A DNA stretch of 64,000 nucleotides. Origin: Hyphomicrobium sp. 12-62-95 (lineage in GTDB: Bacteria > Pseudomonadota > Alphaproteobacteria > Rhizobiales > Hyphomicrobiaceae). A program made the translations under genes and the position numbers. The DNA is taken from positions 62,001 to 126,000 of the forward strand of contig NCCZ01000011.1 of the NCBI GenBank assembly GCA_002279935.1, written 5' to 3'. Positions 47,582 to 56,966 of the stretch are shown in pieces (positions within the stretch are counted from its first letter, which is position 1; each line of letters opens with the position of its first letter). The notes below the pieces were generated by a model, which saw only the letters and a list, made by a program, of their open reading frames with translations, did not search any database and was not told the origin of the DNA.

Positions 47582-49243
47582 TTACCGCTCGAACCGCTTG
47601 AACTTGATGCGGTGCGGTTCGACGGCGGCGTCGCCAAGGCGGCGCTTTTTATCTTCTTCGTAGGCTTCGAAGTTGCCTTCAAACCATTCGACGTGGCTGT
47701 CGCCTTCGAACGCCAAGATGTGGGTGGCCAGACGGTCAAGGAAGAAGCGGTCATGTGAGATGACCACGGCGCAGCCGGGGAAGTCTTCGAGTGCGGATTC
47801 GAGTGCGCCCAGCGTTTCGGTGTCGAGGTCGTTGGTGGGCTCGTCGAGGAGGAGCAGGTTGCCGCCCTCTTTGAGCATCTTGGCGAGATGCACGCGGTTG
47901 CGTTCGCCGCCCGAGAGCAGGCCGACTTTCTTTTGCTGATCGGGGCCCTTGAAGTTGAACCAGCCGCAGTAGGCGCGGGACGGCATTTCCTTCTTGTCGC
48001 CGTACTTCATGATGTCGAGGCCGCCGGAAATTTCTTCCCAGACGGTTTTGTTGTCGTCGAGGTGGTCGCGGCTCTGATCGACGTAGGCGAGCTTAACTGT
48101 GGGGCCGAGCTTGATGGAGCCCTTGTCGGGCTGTTCCTTGCCGGTGAGCATCTTGAAGAGCGTGGTCTTACCCGCGCCGTTTGGGCCGATGACGCCAACA
48201 ATGCCGCCCGGTGGCAGCTTGAAGGTGAGATTGTCGATGAGGAGGCGATCGCCGAAGGCTTTCGACAGGCCTTCGACCTCGACCACCATTTCGCCGAGGC
48301 GCGGGCCTTCGGCAATCGAGAACGCGGCTTTGCCGGCTTCTTCGCGACCCGACTGCTCGACGAGCTTATTGAAGTTGGTGATGCGTGCTTTCGACTTGGC
48401 CTGACGGGCTTTCGGCGAGGAGCGGATCCACTCCAACTCGCGCGAGATCGCTTTCTGGCGGCCTTCCTCGGCTGCCTTTTCGCTGGCTTCGCGCTTGGCC
48501 TTCTGTTCAAGCCAGCTGGAATAGTTGCCCTTGTAGGGGACGCCCTGGCCGCGATCGAGTTCAAGCGTCCAGTCGGTGAGGTTGTCGAGGAAGTAGCGGT
48601 CGTGCGTCACGAGGATGACGCAGCCGGTGTAGTCTTTCAGGAAGCGTTCCAGCCAGGCGACGGATTCGGCGTCGAGGTGGTTGGTTGGTTCGTCGAGGAG
48701 GAGAATGTCGGGTTTCGACAAGAGAAGACGGGTCAGCGCGACGCGGCGCTTTTCGCCGCCCGAAAGCTTCGTCACGTCGGCATCGCCCGGCGGGCAGCGC
48801 AGCGCATCGAGGGCCTGTTCGACCTGCGTGTCGAGGTCCCAGAGATTGAGCGCATCGATCTGGTCTTGCAGAGCCGTCATTTCGTCGGCGGTCTCGTCTG
48901 AGTAGTTGGCGGCGATCTCGTTGTAGCGGTCGAGGATCGCTTTCTTTTCCGCGACGCCCTCCATCGCGTTGCCGAGCACGTCCTTCGTTGGATCGAGTTC
49001 GGGTTCCTGCGGGAGGTATCCGACCTTGACGCCGTCGGCGGCGCGCGCTTCGCCGACGAAGTCGTCCGTCGTGCCAGCCATGATCTTCAGCAGTGTCGAC
49101 TTGCCCGCGCCGTTGAGGCCGACGACGCCGATCTTGGCACCGGGCAGGAAGGAGAGCGAGATATCCTTCAAGACCTGCTTGCCGCCCGGGTAGGACTTGG
49201 ACAGCTTGTGCATGTGGTAAACGTACTGGTGGGCCGCGGCCAT
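47582..49243 (-). CDS. ettA: Energy-dependent translational throttle protein EttA (ABC-F)
   Basis: 553 residues with two ATP-binding domains. Walker A motifs [12 protein letters not shown] and [12 protein letters not shown], signature motifs [13 protein letters not shown] and [13 protein letters not shown], and the family PtIM linker ([40 protein letters not shown]) are all visible. EttA binds the ribosomal E site and gates the first peptide bond according to energy state. The gene stands alone on the minus strand. Confidence 0.97.
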   Translation of the reverse strand: MAAAHQYVYHMHKLSKSYPGGKQVLKDISLSFLPGAKIGVVGLNGAGKSTLLKIMAGTTDDFVGEARAADGVKVGYLPQEPELDPTKDVLGNAMEGVAEKKAILDRYNEIAANYSDETADEMTALQDQIDALNLWDLDTQVEQALDALRCPPGDADVTKLSGGEKRRVALTRLLLSKPDILLLDEPTNHLDAESVAWLERFLKDYTGCVILVTHDRYFLDNLTDWTLELDRGQGVPYKGNYSSWLEQKAKREASEKAAEEGRQKAISRELEWIRSSPKARQAKSKARITNFNKLVEQSGREEAGKAAFSIAEGPRLGEMVVEVEGLSKAFGDRLLIDNLTFKLPPGGIVGVIGPNGAGKTTLFKMLTGKEQPDKGSIKLGPTVKLAYVDQSRDHLDDNKTVWEEISGGLDIMKYGDKKEMPSRAYCGWFNFKGPDQQKKVGLLSGGERNRVHLAKMLKEGGNLLLLDEPTNDLDTETLGALESALEDFPGCAVVISHDRFFLDRLATHILAFEGDSHVEWFEGNFEAYEEDKKRRLGDAAVEPHRIKFKRFER

Positions 49244-49340
49244 CGGGGTCGCCTCGTCAAATCAGGGGTTCAGGGATGTTGGTGCGCGTTCTACCCGATT
49301 GGGAGGCAGCGCACAACGCCAGCCGAATCCAGGCCCGGCG

Positions 49341-49790
49341 TTAGCGCATTTCCTCGCCGGGGCGTGTGGAGGACGCGGCGATCAAACGGAAAAACGCCTC
49401 CACGAAGCCTTGGTCCGGAAACTCCTCAATGCGCACGATCTGCCGGTCGCGGACGGTGATGTTGGCCGTATAGCTACCCGACAGGATCTGTCCGCTCGCC
49501 TTGTGCAGGCACGAGTAGTGGACGCGCAGACTGACGACGTCGCCCGACTGCCTAAAGAGCGAGCGATTGAACCGCAAGTAACTGAAGGTCGCGTTGAATT
49601 GATCGAAAACCGCGCGAAATGCGGCCCGGCCCCGGTGTTCGCCGCCCATCGGAATAAGGGCCGGGTCGAGGTGAAGGACATAGACAATGTCATCATCGAC
49701 GTGCGCGAAGAACGCCTCCATGTCACGCTCGGTCCACGCGGTGTAGAGGTTTTGGACGAGGGTTAACTCGTGGCTATCGGTGACAGTCAT
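49341..49790 (-). CDS. SnoaL/NTF2-like domain protein
   Basis: 149 residues of the NTF2-like fold: ELTLVQNLYTAWTERDMEAFFAHVDDDIVYVLHLDP, then GRAAFRAVFDQFNATFSYL and a final strand YTANITVRDRQIVRIEEF. Members range from ketosteroid isomerase relatives to uncharacterised proteins; the substrate is not known. The start is the ATG at 49790, with one 6 bases upstream as alternative. Confidence 0.85.
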   Translation of the reverse strand: MTVTDSHELTLVQNLYTAWTERDMEAFFAHVDDDIVYVLHLDPALIPMGGEHRGRAAFRAVFDQFNATFSYLRFNRSLFRQSGDVVSLRVHYSCLHKASGQILSGSYTANITVRDRQIVRIEEFPDQGFVEAFFRLIAASSTRPGEEMR

Positions 49791-49879
49791 TGGCAATACA
49801 GCTGCTCAAAATCGGAAAATCTAATCGGTGACGCAGACCATATGCGGAGCGCCCGGTCAAGGGTTCAGCACCACGCTGC

Positions 49880-50626
49880 TCAGACGTTCGAGACGCCGGT
49901 GAAGAAGTAGCGGCCGAGGCCGATGGTGAAGATGAAGGCGCCCCAAAGGGTGTGCTCGACGAAGACCGCCCAGAATGAGCGGGTTTCGTTGTATCTGGCC
50001 GCAAAGAGGCAGCCGCCGAGAATGGTCGCGACGACGGCGAAGGGCTGGCCGATGACGATATGGGCGAAGCCGAAGAGGACGCCATTCGTGACGATAGCCA
50101 GGCCGGCGTGGTCGCCGAAGAGGGGCCCGTACCGGTGGAAGAAAAACGTGCGGTAAACGATTTCCTGGGTGGCGACCGAGACGACCGGATAGGCCAGCAT
50201 GACGGTGAGCCAGAGGTCCGGGCGATTGCGCGGGAACTCAAATAGCCAGGCGGGGTGGGTCTCTTTGAGCCAGGCCCAGATGCCCAGCGCGCCGACGGCA
50301 AAAACAACGAGAATGGAGAGCAGCGTGCGCCAGCCAAAGCCGCGCGCGAGTTCGGTTTTGAGGGAGAAGGTGCGGTCGGCGAGCAGGATCGCCAGCACGA
50401 TGCCGAGGATGGGCAGTAGAGCGACGAAGAGCGGTATGCGCGCCTGATGGACGGCGGCATGCATGGCGAGGGGGGCTGCGATGAAGAGCAGCGCCATTTC
50501 GGCGACGAGCCAAGCGGTGCGTGCGCCGGACAGCGGCCTGCGGATCAGGGTTCCGCCGGCGGCCACGGACACCGGTTTTGGGGATGGGGGGGCAGACCCT
50601 TGCATAGGGGTCTGACCCCGGACCAT
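49880..50626 (-). CDS. CPBP family intramembrane metalloprotease
   Basis: 248 residues with about seven helices. The CPBP motifs are visible as ATQEIVYRTFFFHRYG (QExxxR in place of the usual EExxxR), FGFAHIVIG, and VEHTLWGAFIF. Family members cleave transmembrane segments, or act in CAAX-type processing in eukaryotes. Substrate unknown. The variant first motif may still bind metal. Confidence 0.87.
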   Translation of the reverse strand: MVRGQTPMQGSAPPSPKPVSVAAGGTLIRRPLSGARTAWLVAEMALLFIAAPLAMHAAVHQARIPLFVALLPILGIVLAILLADRTFSLKTELARGFGWRTLLSILVVFAVGALGIWAWLKETHPAWLFEFPRNRPDLWLTVMLAYPVVSVATQEIVYRTFFFHRYGPLFGDHAGLAIVTNGVLFGFAHIVIGQPFAVVATILGGCLFAARYNETRSFWAVFVEHTLWGAFIFTIGLGRYFFTGVSNV

Positions 50627-50628
50627 GG

Positions 50629-51582
50629 CTAGAGGTTGTCGGTGTTAAAGGTATCGCAGGTCTGCATCTTGCCGGACTGATAGCCGGTGGTGAACCAGCG
50701 CATACGCTGTTCGGCCGAGCCATGGGTGAAGGCGTCGGGAACGACGTAGCCTTGCGTCTTCTTCTGGATCATGTCGTCGCCGATGGCGTTGGCGGCGCGC
50801 AGGCCCTCTTCGATGTCGCCGGGCTCGAGGCGGTTGTTGAGCTGATGGTTGAGGTTTGCCCATACGCCTGCGAGGCAGTCGGCCTGGAGTTCCATGCGGA
50901 CCTGGAGTTGATTGGCGCTCTTCTCGTCCGTGCGCTGCTTCATGGCCTGTACTTTGCCGGCAATGCCGAGCAGCGTTTGCACGTGGTGTCCCACCTCGTG
51001 GGCGATGACATAGGCTTGCGCAAAGTCGCCCGGCGCATTGAAGCGGCGCTTCAACTCGTCATAGAAGGCCAAATCGATGTAGATCTTCTTGTCGAGCGGA
51101 CAATAGAATGGCCCCATCTGGCTTTGGCCCAGGCCGCAGGCGGTGCGCGTGCCGCCTTGGAAAATAACGAGCTGGGGTTCTTGGTAGTCTTCGCCAAAAC
51201 TTTTGAAGACCCGGTTCCAAACCGTCTCGGTATCGGCGAGCACGCGGCTGATGAAGACCTTCATTTCATCGCTTGACGCACTGGTCTTGCCGCCCTCGCC
51301 GGGCAGGCCCGGAATGTTGGGGCCACTCTGGCGCTCGGTGGTCTGCTGACGCGGCATCTCAATCTGCGGGAACTGACCGCCGCCGCCGCCGTTCAGGACT
51401 TCGAGCGGATTGATGCCGAAGAGCAGCATGATGGCGCCGATGATCAGAAGCGACGTCAGGCTCATGCCGCCGCGGCCGCCGATTGGAATTTGGATGCCGC
51501 CCGGCCCGCCAAAGCCGCCGCCGCCTTGGCCGCGGCGATCCTCGACGTTGCGGCTTTCCTGGTCATTTTCGTCGTAGCGCAT
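50629..51582 (-). CDS. Neutral zinc metallopeptidase (YpfJ family)
   Basis: 317 residues: a polar glycine-rich N-terminus, one membrane helix (SLTSLLIIGAIMLLFGI), then a periplasmic protease domain with HEVGHH in YVIAHEVGHHVQTLLG and the MELQADCLAGVWAN segment. Members are predicted secreted zinc proteases of unknown target. ATG at 51582 is chosen for the family N-terminus MRYDENDQ; a longer frame from 51624 is less likely. The 3' end abuts the CPBP gene. Confidence 0.93.
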   Translation of the reverse strand: MRYDENDQESRNVEDRRGQGGGGFGGPGGIQIPIGGRGGMSLTSLLIIGAIMLLFGINPLEVLNGGGGGQFPQIEMPRQQTTERQSGPNIPGLPGEGGKTSASSDEMKVFISRVLADTETVWNRVFKSFGEDYQEPQLVIFQGGTRTACGLGQSQMGPFYCPLDKKIYIDLAFYDELKRRFNAPGDFAQAYVIAHEVGHHVQTLLGIAGKVQAMKQRTDEKSANQLQVRMELQADCLAGVWANLNHQLNNRLEPGDIEEGLRAANAIGDDMIQKKTQGYVVPDAFTHGSAEQRMRWFTTGYQSGKMQTCDTFNTDNL

Positions 51583-51866
51583 CGCGGCCTCTATGGTGTG
51601 GGCATGGGCTGTCCCGTTACCCATACTTTGGCCTGGGCTTGGAGTAAACGCGATCCCGTGTTTCAGGCGTTTCGCTCAGGGGGCAGAAACTGCCGCTGCG
51701 CACTGCATTGCTCCGGGCAGCTTGCACGCACTTTCAGCACGTCGGCCAGTGGATATGCTTGTGAAAAGTGTGGGGGGCCGGAATTGCTGCCCCTGTTGCG
51801 CCATGGGCGCGTGGCATATCTCCTGCTTAAGTATCTTGTGACGTCGACACCGGTGGAGTTTCGAGC

Positions 51867-52064
51867 ATGTTCCTGAAGCCCTTTGCCCCCTTTCGCGTGC
51901 GCCCGGTGCGCGAGACTGCCGTGCGCCGGTCGCCCTTGCAGCCGGCCGACATTCTCGATGCGCTCGACGCGATGCCGCCGCAGGCGGTGAAGGCGGTCCG
52001 GCGGCCGGTCAAGGCCAGTCCGGTGCTGGGCGGGGCGAAGAGGCAGGATCGGACGGCGGATTGA
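51867..52064 (+). CDS. Small basic hypothetical protein
   Basis: 65 residues, basic and alanine/proline-rich (MFLKPFAPFRVRPVRETAVRRSPLQPADILDALDAM and so on). GGAG lies about 8 bases before the ATG, and the codons look coding-like. No family recognised. Confidence 0.5.
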   Translation: MFLKPFAPFRVRPVRETAVRRSPLQPADILDALDAMPPQAVKAVRRPVKASPVLGGAKRQDRTAD

Positions 52065-52191
52065 GATCGGCGGCCGGCGTCAGGGAGCCGGCAGCCGGTT
52101 GCCCCCATGGCGGCGTTAACCTTTTATCAACCATCGCGGGTCGAAGCTTTCGCCGACCATTTCCGGTGATTTGCCCCCCGCGAGGCGCCCT

Positions 52192-52689
52192 GTGGACGAT
52201 TTGGAACCCACGCGAAAGATGACGTCGTCCCTGCATGAGGTGACGAACGATACCGGGCGCGTGGCGTTTTGCGGGCCCTATGTGATTTCGGCCGTGACGG
52301 GCTATCCGGTGAGCAAGGTGGAGCGGGCGATTAATGCCTACCGCGAGTTGCCGCCGGATCTGAAGCATTCGGTAAAGGGGACATACGCCGACGAGGTCGA
52401 GGCGGCGCTGGCCATATACGGCTATGCGATGACTTTGAAAGAGAGCTTCATGCATTTGGAGCGGAAGAAGCGCCCGAGCGTTTGGACCTGGATGCAGAAG
52501 CCGCGCAATGCTTGGTTGCATTACATCCTGGCCATCCACAAAGGCAAAGAGGGACACTGGATTCTGATCAAAGGCGTGAAGATGTGTGACACCTTCACGG
52601 AGGGTCAGTGGACTTTTGTCTGCGATGGACCCCACCGGGGCTGCCGGATCATGGAAATCTTCGAAGTGCGGCGCGCGATTGACGCTTAA
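52192..52689 (+). CDS. Predicted papain-like cysteine peptidase
   Basis: 165 residues. The order cysteine (AFCGPYVISAVTGYP), histidine (KEGHWILIKG) and aspartate (VKMCDTF) is that of the C39/papain-like peptidase fold, and the predicted strands match. No signal peptide is present, so it would act in the cytoplasm or be released by another route. GTG at 52192 has GAGG six bases upstream; ATG 52219 is an alternative. The substrate is unknown. Confidence 0.6.
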   Translation: MDDLEPTRKMTSSLHEVTNDTGRVAFCGPYVISAVTGYPVSKVERAINAYRELPPDLKHSVKGTYADEVEAALAIYGYAMTLKESFMHLERKKRPSVWTWMQKPRNAWLHYILAIHKGKEGHWILIKGVKMCDTFTEGQWTFVCDGPHRGCRIMEIFEVRRAIDA

Positions 52690-52778
52690 GGACGTGAGTG
52701 AACACCGTCGATTTAAAGTAGGCTGAACGTCCGGAGACTGGTAGTCTGACCTTCGACATTCATGTCGAGGAGAATTCA

Positions 52779-53069
52779 ATGAATCGTACTGCTTCTTTGT
52801 TGGCTGCCGCCTTGGTGGCCTTCGGCGGTCTGGCCGCCGCGATCGATAGCCCAGCGGAAGCCGGACGGAAGGGCCGCAATATCGCTGTGGGCGTTGCCGT
52901 CGGCATCGCTGCTGCGGCCATCATTGCAAATTCGAACCGCGCATATGCGAGCGACCGGGGCTACCGCCGGAGCGGCTGGCGGTCGCGGTGCAATCGCTGG
53001 CTGCGCGAGTGCGACCGTGGCAACGATTACTCGTGCGAGAAGTTCGAGACGCGCGGCTGCACGGAATAA
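52779..53069 (+). CDS. Small exported cysteine-containing protein
   Basis: 96 residues with a signal peptide (SLLAAALVAFGGLAAAIDSPAEA), a hydrophobic glycine-rich segment (IAVGVAVGIAAAAIIANS) and a basic C-terminus with four cysteines (RCNRWLRECDRGNDYSCEKFETRGC). It may be a small periplasmic or outer-membrane protein. The ribosome-binding site (GAGGAG) is clear. No family recognised. Confidence 0.75.
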   Translation: MNRTASLLAAALVAFGGLAAAIDSPAEAGRKGRNIAVGVAVGIAAAAIIANSNRAYASDRGYRRSGWRSRCNRWLRECDRGNDYSCEKFETRGCTE

Positions 53070-53094
53070 GCCGATTGCGATCGGGTTGAATTGG

Positions 53095-53127
53095 AAGGGC
53101 CGGTGGCGAAAGCTGCCGGCCTTTTTT
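53095..53127 (+). terminator. Rho-independent terminator
   Basis: The hairpin with AAGGGCCGG and CCGGCCTT arms and a GCGAAAGC inner loop, followed by TTTTTT, lies 26 bp after the small exported-protein stop. Confidence 0.85.
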
Positions 53128-53210
53128 GTTTGCTGACTTTCATCCAGACGCGGCGCGACCGGCGGATAGGGCATCAGCGGACATGTGCAGCATGACGGTG
53201 CCACCAAGAC

Positions 53211-53242
53211 GGTGCCAGGCACCGAGGTGGGTGCCTGGCACC
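53211..53242. repeat. Inverted repeat GGTGCCAGGCACC
   Basis: GGTGCCAGGCACC (53211-53223) and its reverse complement GGTGCCTGGCACC (53230-53242) form a 13-bp stem around 6 bases, and each arm is itself nearly palindromic. A partial third arm (GACGGTGCCA) lies just to the left. It is a REP-like element in the gap before the porin terminator. Confidence 0.75.
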
Positions 53243-53274
53243 CCCTGATGGAGGATCGGGTGGCCGAATACGAG

Positions 53275-53302
53275 AAAGGCCGCCCGGTGAGGGGCGGCCT
53301 TT
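53275..53302 (-). terminator. Rho-independent terminator of the porin gene
   Basis: AAAGGCCGCC (53275-53284) pairs with GGCGGCCTTT (53293-53302) around an 8-base loop. Runs of A/T flank it on both sides, so it can serve both strands; it lies 28 bp past the porin stop. Confidence 0.85.
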
Positions 53303-53329
53303 CAATTTCAATCGTTAGTGGCGATCAGC

Positions 53330-54637
53330 TTAGAAGTTGATCAGGCCGCCGACGCCGACGTACTGGAAGTCGTCGCCGCCAACCGCAGCACCGGTCGAGT
53401 CTACAAGACCGTCAATCGAGAGATGGCGATACTTGACCCAAACCGACATGGCAGCAGCGTCGATTTCCTGGACGATACCGCCGCCCCATACCGTCAGCTC
53501 GCTGTTGAACGACTGTACAAAAACGTCATCCGCCACGGCGGCTGTACCGAGAGTGTCGACGCCTGATGCACCGCCATCACCGTTCAGGTATTCACCGTAG
53601 AAAACCGTATGACCAAGAGCCGAGAGACGCGAGCGCAGACCGATCTTACCGTACCACGTTTCGGCCTCATTAGCCGCAACGACGCCGGTTACGTCCGTAT
53701 CCAGCTGTCCGTAGTTGACCAAGCCGAAGAGGCCCGTCGGAACATGCATCAGGAAGAGGCCAGCTTGGAAGTACTGCTGGTCAGGAAGGTTGGCGCCAAA
53801 GTTGTATTGCTGATCTGAGACTTCATTGTAGGCTGCTGCGGCGGCAAGCTTGAAGCCGGAGAATTCGCCGGCATAGCGAGCAGCCACATCCCACATGTCG
53901 TCTGCACCCCATGAGGCGCTGACCGAGAACCCACCGAACGTAGGCGAATCGTACCGTACGACGTTTTGAGTCAGACCGTTGCAATCACCCCAAGCACCAC
54001 CCATGCCGATGCACGACTGGGCGTTGCCCCAGGATTGGGCTAGGTTTCCGGTGTTACGGACGGCGAAGCCGTTGACGTCGAACGCGACCCAATTGGCCGG
54101 GACTAATGAGCCCGAGCCGTCAACAAGAATGGCCGTATTGTCGGACGCTTGCGACTGGAGACCAACGCTGACTTTGCCGAGAGTGTCGGACTTGACGAAC
54201 CAGTACGACTGCAGAACCTGAGTGCCACCGGTGCCGCCAAATACCGCAGGACCACGAGGAGTGTTCTGGCTGGTGGTCAGACTGTCCGACCCGATGGCTT
54301 CGATCTGGAGAACGTAACCAGCCGACCAGCCGGGCGAAATCTGAGCTGAACCCGTGAACTTCACGTGGCTGCCCAGCGTCGAGCCGAGATCGTGGACGTA
54401 GGCGTTGGATTCGACTCCGTCATCCCAGAACGAGATCTGCTGGCCGACCCAGCCGGAGACCGTGAGGGAGACCTTGCGGTTGCCCTTGCGGGCGGTCGTG
54501 GCCTCGAGCTCAGCGATGCGCTCTTCGAGGTCAGCGCAGCAGTTCCCCCCAAGGTCTGCTGCCGACGCGCTGGAAACGGTCATGCCGCTTGCGAGCAAGC
54601 CGACCGCCACCAGTGCGTAGAGGTTATGTTTCTTCAT
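53330..54637 (-). CDS. Outer-membrane porin
   Basis: 435 residues with a signal peptide (YALVAVGLLASGMTVSSASA), a short coiled-coil (CCADLEERIAELEATTA) and a beta barrel with alternating polar and aromatic strands (VSLTVSGWVGQQISFW, YAGEFSGFKLAAAAAYNEV, TVFYGEYLNG), ending in the outer-membrane sorting phenylalanine (GVGGLINF). It matches the alphaproteobacterial general porin group. The upstream region is long and gene-free, suggesting a controlled promoter. GGGAGAAGG precedes the start. Confidence 0.92.
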   Translation of the reverse strand: MKKHNLYALVAVGLLASGMTVSSASAADLGGNCCADLEERIAELEATTARKGNRKVSLTVSGWVGQQISFWDDGVESNAYVHDLGSTLGSHVKFTGSAQISPGWSAGYVLQIEAIGSDSLTTSQNTPRGPAVFGGTGGTQVLQSYWFVKSDTLGKVSVGLQSQASDNTAILVDGSGSLVPANWVAFDVNGFAVRNTGNLAQSWGNAQSCIGMGGAWGDCNGLTQNVVRYDSPTFGGFSVSASWGADDMWDVAARYAGEFSGFKLAAAAAYNEVSDQQYNFGANLPDQQYFQAGLFLMHVPTGLFGLVNYGQLDTDVTGVVAANEAETWYGKIGLRSRLSALGHTVFYGEYLNGDGGASGVDTLGTAAVADDVFVQSFNSELTVWGGGIVQEIDAAAMSVWVKYRHLSIDGLVDSTGAAVGGDDFQYVGVGGLINF

Positions 54638-55406
54638 GTACCCTTCTCCCGTCTACTAACTTTAAGAACGGGCGAGTGACGCAACTGCTGCTAAACTAGA
54701 CGCAACCGACGCCAAACGCTCTATTTCGACCAGCGGTCAAAGCCTCGCTCCGAATCACCGCTCAGGGCCAGATACTAAGCAGATCGATCCGCCCATTAAA
54801 ACGTCAAACTGGGAACGAGCTGTGGATTCCAGTGGAGCTGTGGCGCGATAGCCACGAAGTGATCGAACGCAGCCAAGCTTCTGTATTTAATAGAACAATT
54901 GGCTTCACTCGAGCTCAAGCAACCCCTGTTCAACGCTCATTTGGGCTTTGAGCCACACTCAGCACATCGCCTCTGACGGCGACTTCCCACCCCGATCATC
55001 GACCAGCCTTTCGCCGCTCAGCCATCATGGTTAGTGACACCTCATCAGGGGAAATAAACTCTTAATTGGCCGCACGCCGCGCGCAAATTTATTGGTCTGA
55101 AGTCCCTGGTCGCGTCTTGTTCCCTGACGTCAATTAGAATAGATTTTGTGCAGTGCACCATCGCATGGAACCATTGTCACTGGGCGCCGTTGTGGAAAAA
55201 AGGTCTCACCTGGTTTTGGCAATGTCGCCACAATTACCGGCTAGGTCATCCATGATCACGTCCAGCACCTGCGCCGGGGGGCCAGTCGCCGACACGTTCC
55301 ATTTTCTCCCGCAAAGATCCTGTTATTCCATGCAAAAGTTCTGTTTGCAGGGCGAAGAGGGTCAAAGCGATCGGCACTGCACCGCCCCATCATTGCGACA
55401 CCTTGC
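54638..55406. other. Gene-free region upstream of the porin and OpgG/D genes
   Basis: 769 bp, less GC-rich than its surroundings, with no frame that has both a ribosome-binding site and a recognisable product. It must carry the divergent promoters of the porin gene and the glucan operon. AT-rich patches lie near 54883-54900 (TGTATTTAATAGAACAATT) and near 55084-55101. A small RNA here is possible but not evident by eye. Confidence 0.55.
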
Positions 55407-56966
55407 ATGACCAAGACACCATCAGGACAGACGCGACGGGCCCTTCTCCTAAGTGGCGGGGCCATGGCAACGCTTTTCGCAGTTGCACGCTTGGCCGGTG
55501 AGCCACTGACGGCCGCCGCGCAGGATGCGGCCCCGGGACTGGAGCCATTCGCGGCCAAAGACGTCCTGAAGTTGGCAGAGGATCTGGCCGCGAAGGATTT
55601 CGCGCGGCCCGCTGCCGAGGTGCCCGAGCCCTTCAACGCACTGAAGGCTGAACAGTATCGTGATATCCGCTTCCGTAACGAGCAAGCCCTGTGGCAGTCG
55701 GAACGCTTAGGCGTGGAAGTGCATATGCTTCCGCGCGGGTGGATTTACGAAACGCCGGTCGATGTGCGCGTGGTCGAGGATGGTCAGGCGCGCCGGCTCG
55801 TTGCCGATAGCCGGATGTTTACGTTCGGACCGTCGATCCTGGCTGCGCCGGAAGCGGCACCTTATGCATTCTCCGGGTTTCGACTTGTCGGGCCGCTGAG
55901 CCGCGCAGATCGTGTCGATGAATTCGCCGTGTTCCAGGGTGCGAGCTATTTTCGCGCTGTCGGGCTTGGGCAATCATATGGGCTTTCGGCGCGCGGGCTG
56001 GCGGTCAACACTGCGCAGCCCGCGGGCGAAGAGTTTCCGATCTTTCGCGCATTCTGGATCGAGAAGCCGCGCAATGCGGGATCGGAAATCATCGTCCATG
56101 CGTTGCTCGACAGTCCGTCGGTAGCGGGGGCGTATCGCTTCACGATTGCGCAAGGTGAGACAACTTCGATGACCGTCGATGCGGTGCTCTATCCGCGCCG
56201 CACCTTGAAGCATGTTGGACTGGCGCCGCTGACCAGCATGTTTCTGCGCGGGCGTGCGCAGCGCCGCGTCAATGGCGATCTGAGACCGGCTGTCCACAAC
56301 AGCGAGGGGCTCGCCATTCTGAATGGTCGCGGCGAGCGGATCTGGCGTCCTTTGACGAACCCGCGCACGCTGCAAACGAGCGCGTTTGTCGACAAGGCCC
56401 CGCGCGGGTTTGGTCTCGTGCAGCGCGATCGCGCGTTCGGCACGTTTGAGGATCTCACTCAGCATTTCGAACGGCGGCCGAGCCTTTGGGTCGAGCCGCG
56501 CGGAAATTGGGGCGACGGTTTTGTCGAGTTGATCGAAATTCCCTCCGAGGAGGAGATCCACGATAACATCGTGGCGTACTGGACGCCGTCGGTTCCGTTG
56601 GAACCCGGAAAGCCGTTTCCGGTTTCTTACAAGTTGCATTGGGGTGCCGACGAGCCATTGCCGACGCCGGGTGCGCGCATCGTGCGGACCACCGCGGGGC
56701 CATTGCGCAAGGAAAATTGGGCCCGATTTGCGATCGATTTTGCCGGGCCTGCGATTAGCGAGACCGCCGAATTGCCGGCGATCGATGTCACGGCGAGTGC
56801 GGGAACGGTACACGGCGCGCGCGTCGAGGCTCACCCGGAAATTAACGGCGTGCGTGTATCGTTCAACTTCGAGACCGGCGGCGCGGACATGAGTGAAATG
56901 CGGATGGTCTTGAAGCGTGGCGACCAGACGATCTCCGAAACCTGGCTTTACCGTTGGACTGCCTGA
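55407..56966 (+). CDS. Periplasmic glucan biosynthesis protein, OpgG/OpgD family
   Basis: 519 residues of the MdoG/OpgG family needed for branched osmoregulated periplasmic glucans. The N-terminus has a twin-arginine motif (QTRRALLLSGGAM), as in OpgD rather than the Sec-exported OpgG. The family core follows (LAEDLAAKDFARPAAEVPEPFNALKAEQYRDIRFRNEQALW). The stop overlaps the start of the glucosyltransferase gene as TGATG, so both form one coupled operon. Confidence 0.94.
   Translation: MTKTPSGQTRRALLLSGGAMATLFAVARLAGEPLTAAAQDAAPGLEPFAAKDVLKLAEDLAAKDFARPAAEVPEPFNALKAEQYRDIRFRNEQALWQSERLGVEVHMLPRGWIYETPVDVRVVEDGQARRLVADSRMFTFGPSILAAPEAAPYAFSGFRLVGPLSRADRVDEFAVFQGASYFRAVGLGQSYGLSARGLAVNTAQPAGEEFPIFRAFWIEKPRNAGSEIIVHALLDSPSVAGAYRFTIAQGETTSMTVDAVLYPRRTLKHVGLAPLTSMFLRGRAQRRVNGDLRPAVHNSEGLAILNGRGERIWRPLTNPRTLQTSAFVDKAPRGFGLVQRDRAFGTFEDLTQHFERRPSLWVEPRGNWGDGFVELIEIPSEEEIHDNIVAYWTPSVPLEPGKPFPVSYKLHWGADEPLPTPGARIVRTTAGPLRKENWARFAIDFAGPAISETAELPAIDVTASAGTVHGARVEAHPEINGVRVSFNFETGGADMSEMRMVLKRGDQTISETWLYRWTA

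Noticed and set aside
55153-55410. Small plus-strand frame upstream of the glucan genes
   Set aside because: No ribosome-binding site, no conserved features, and it overlaps the expected promoter region.
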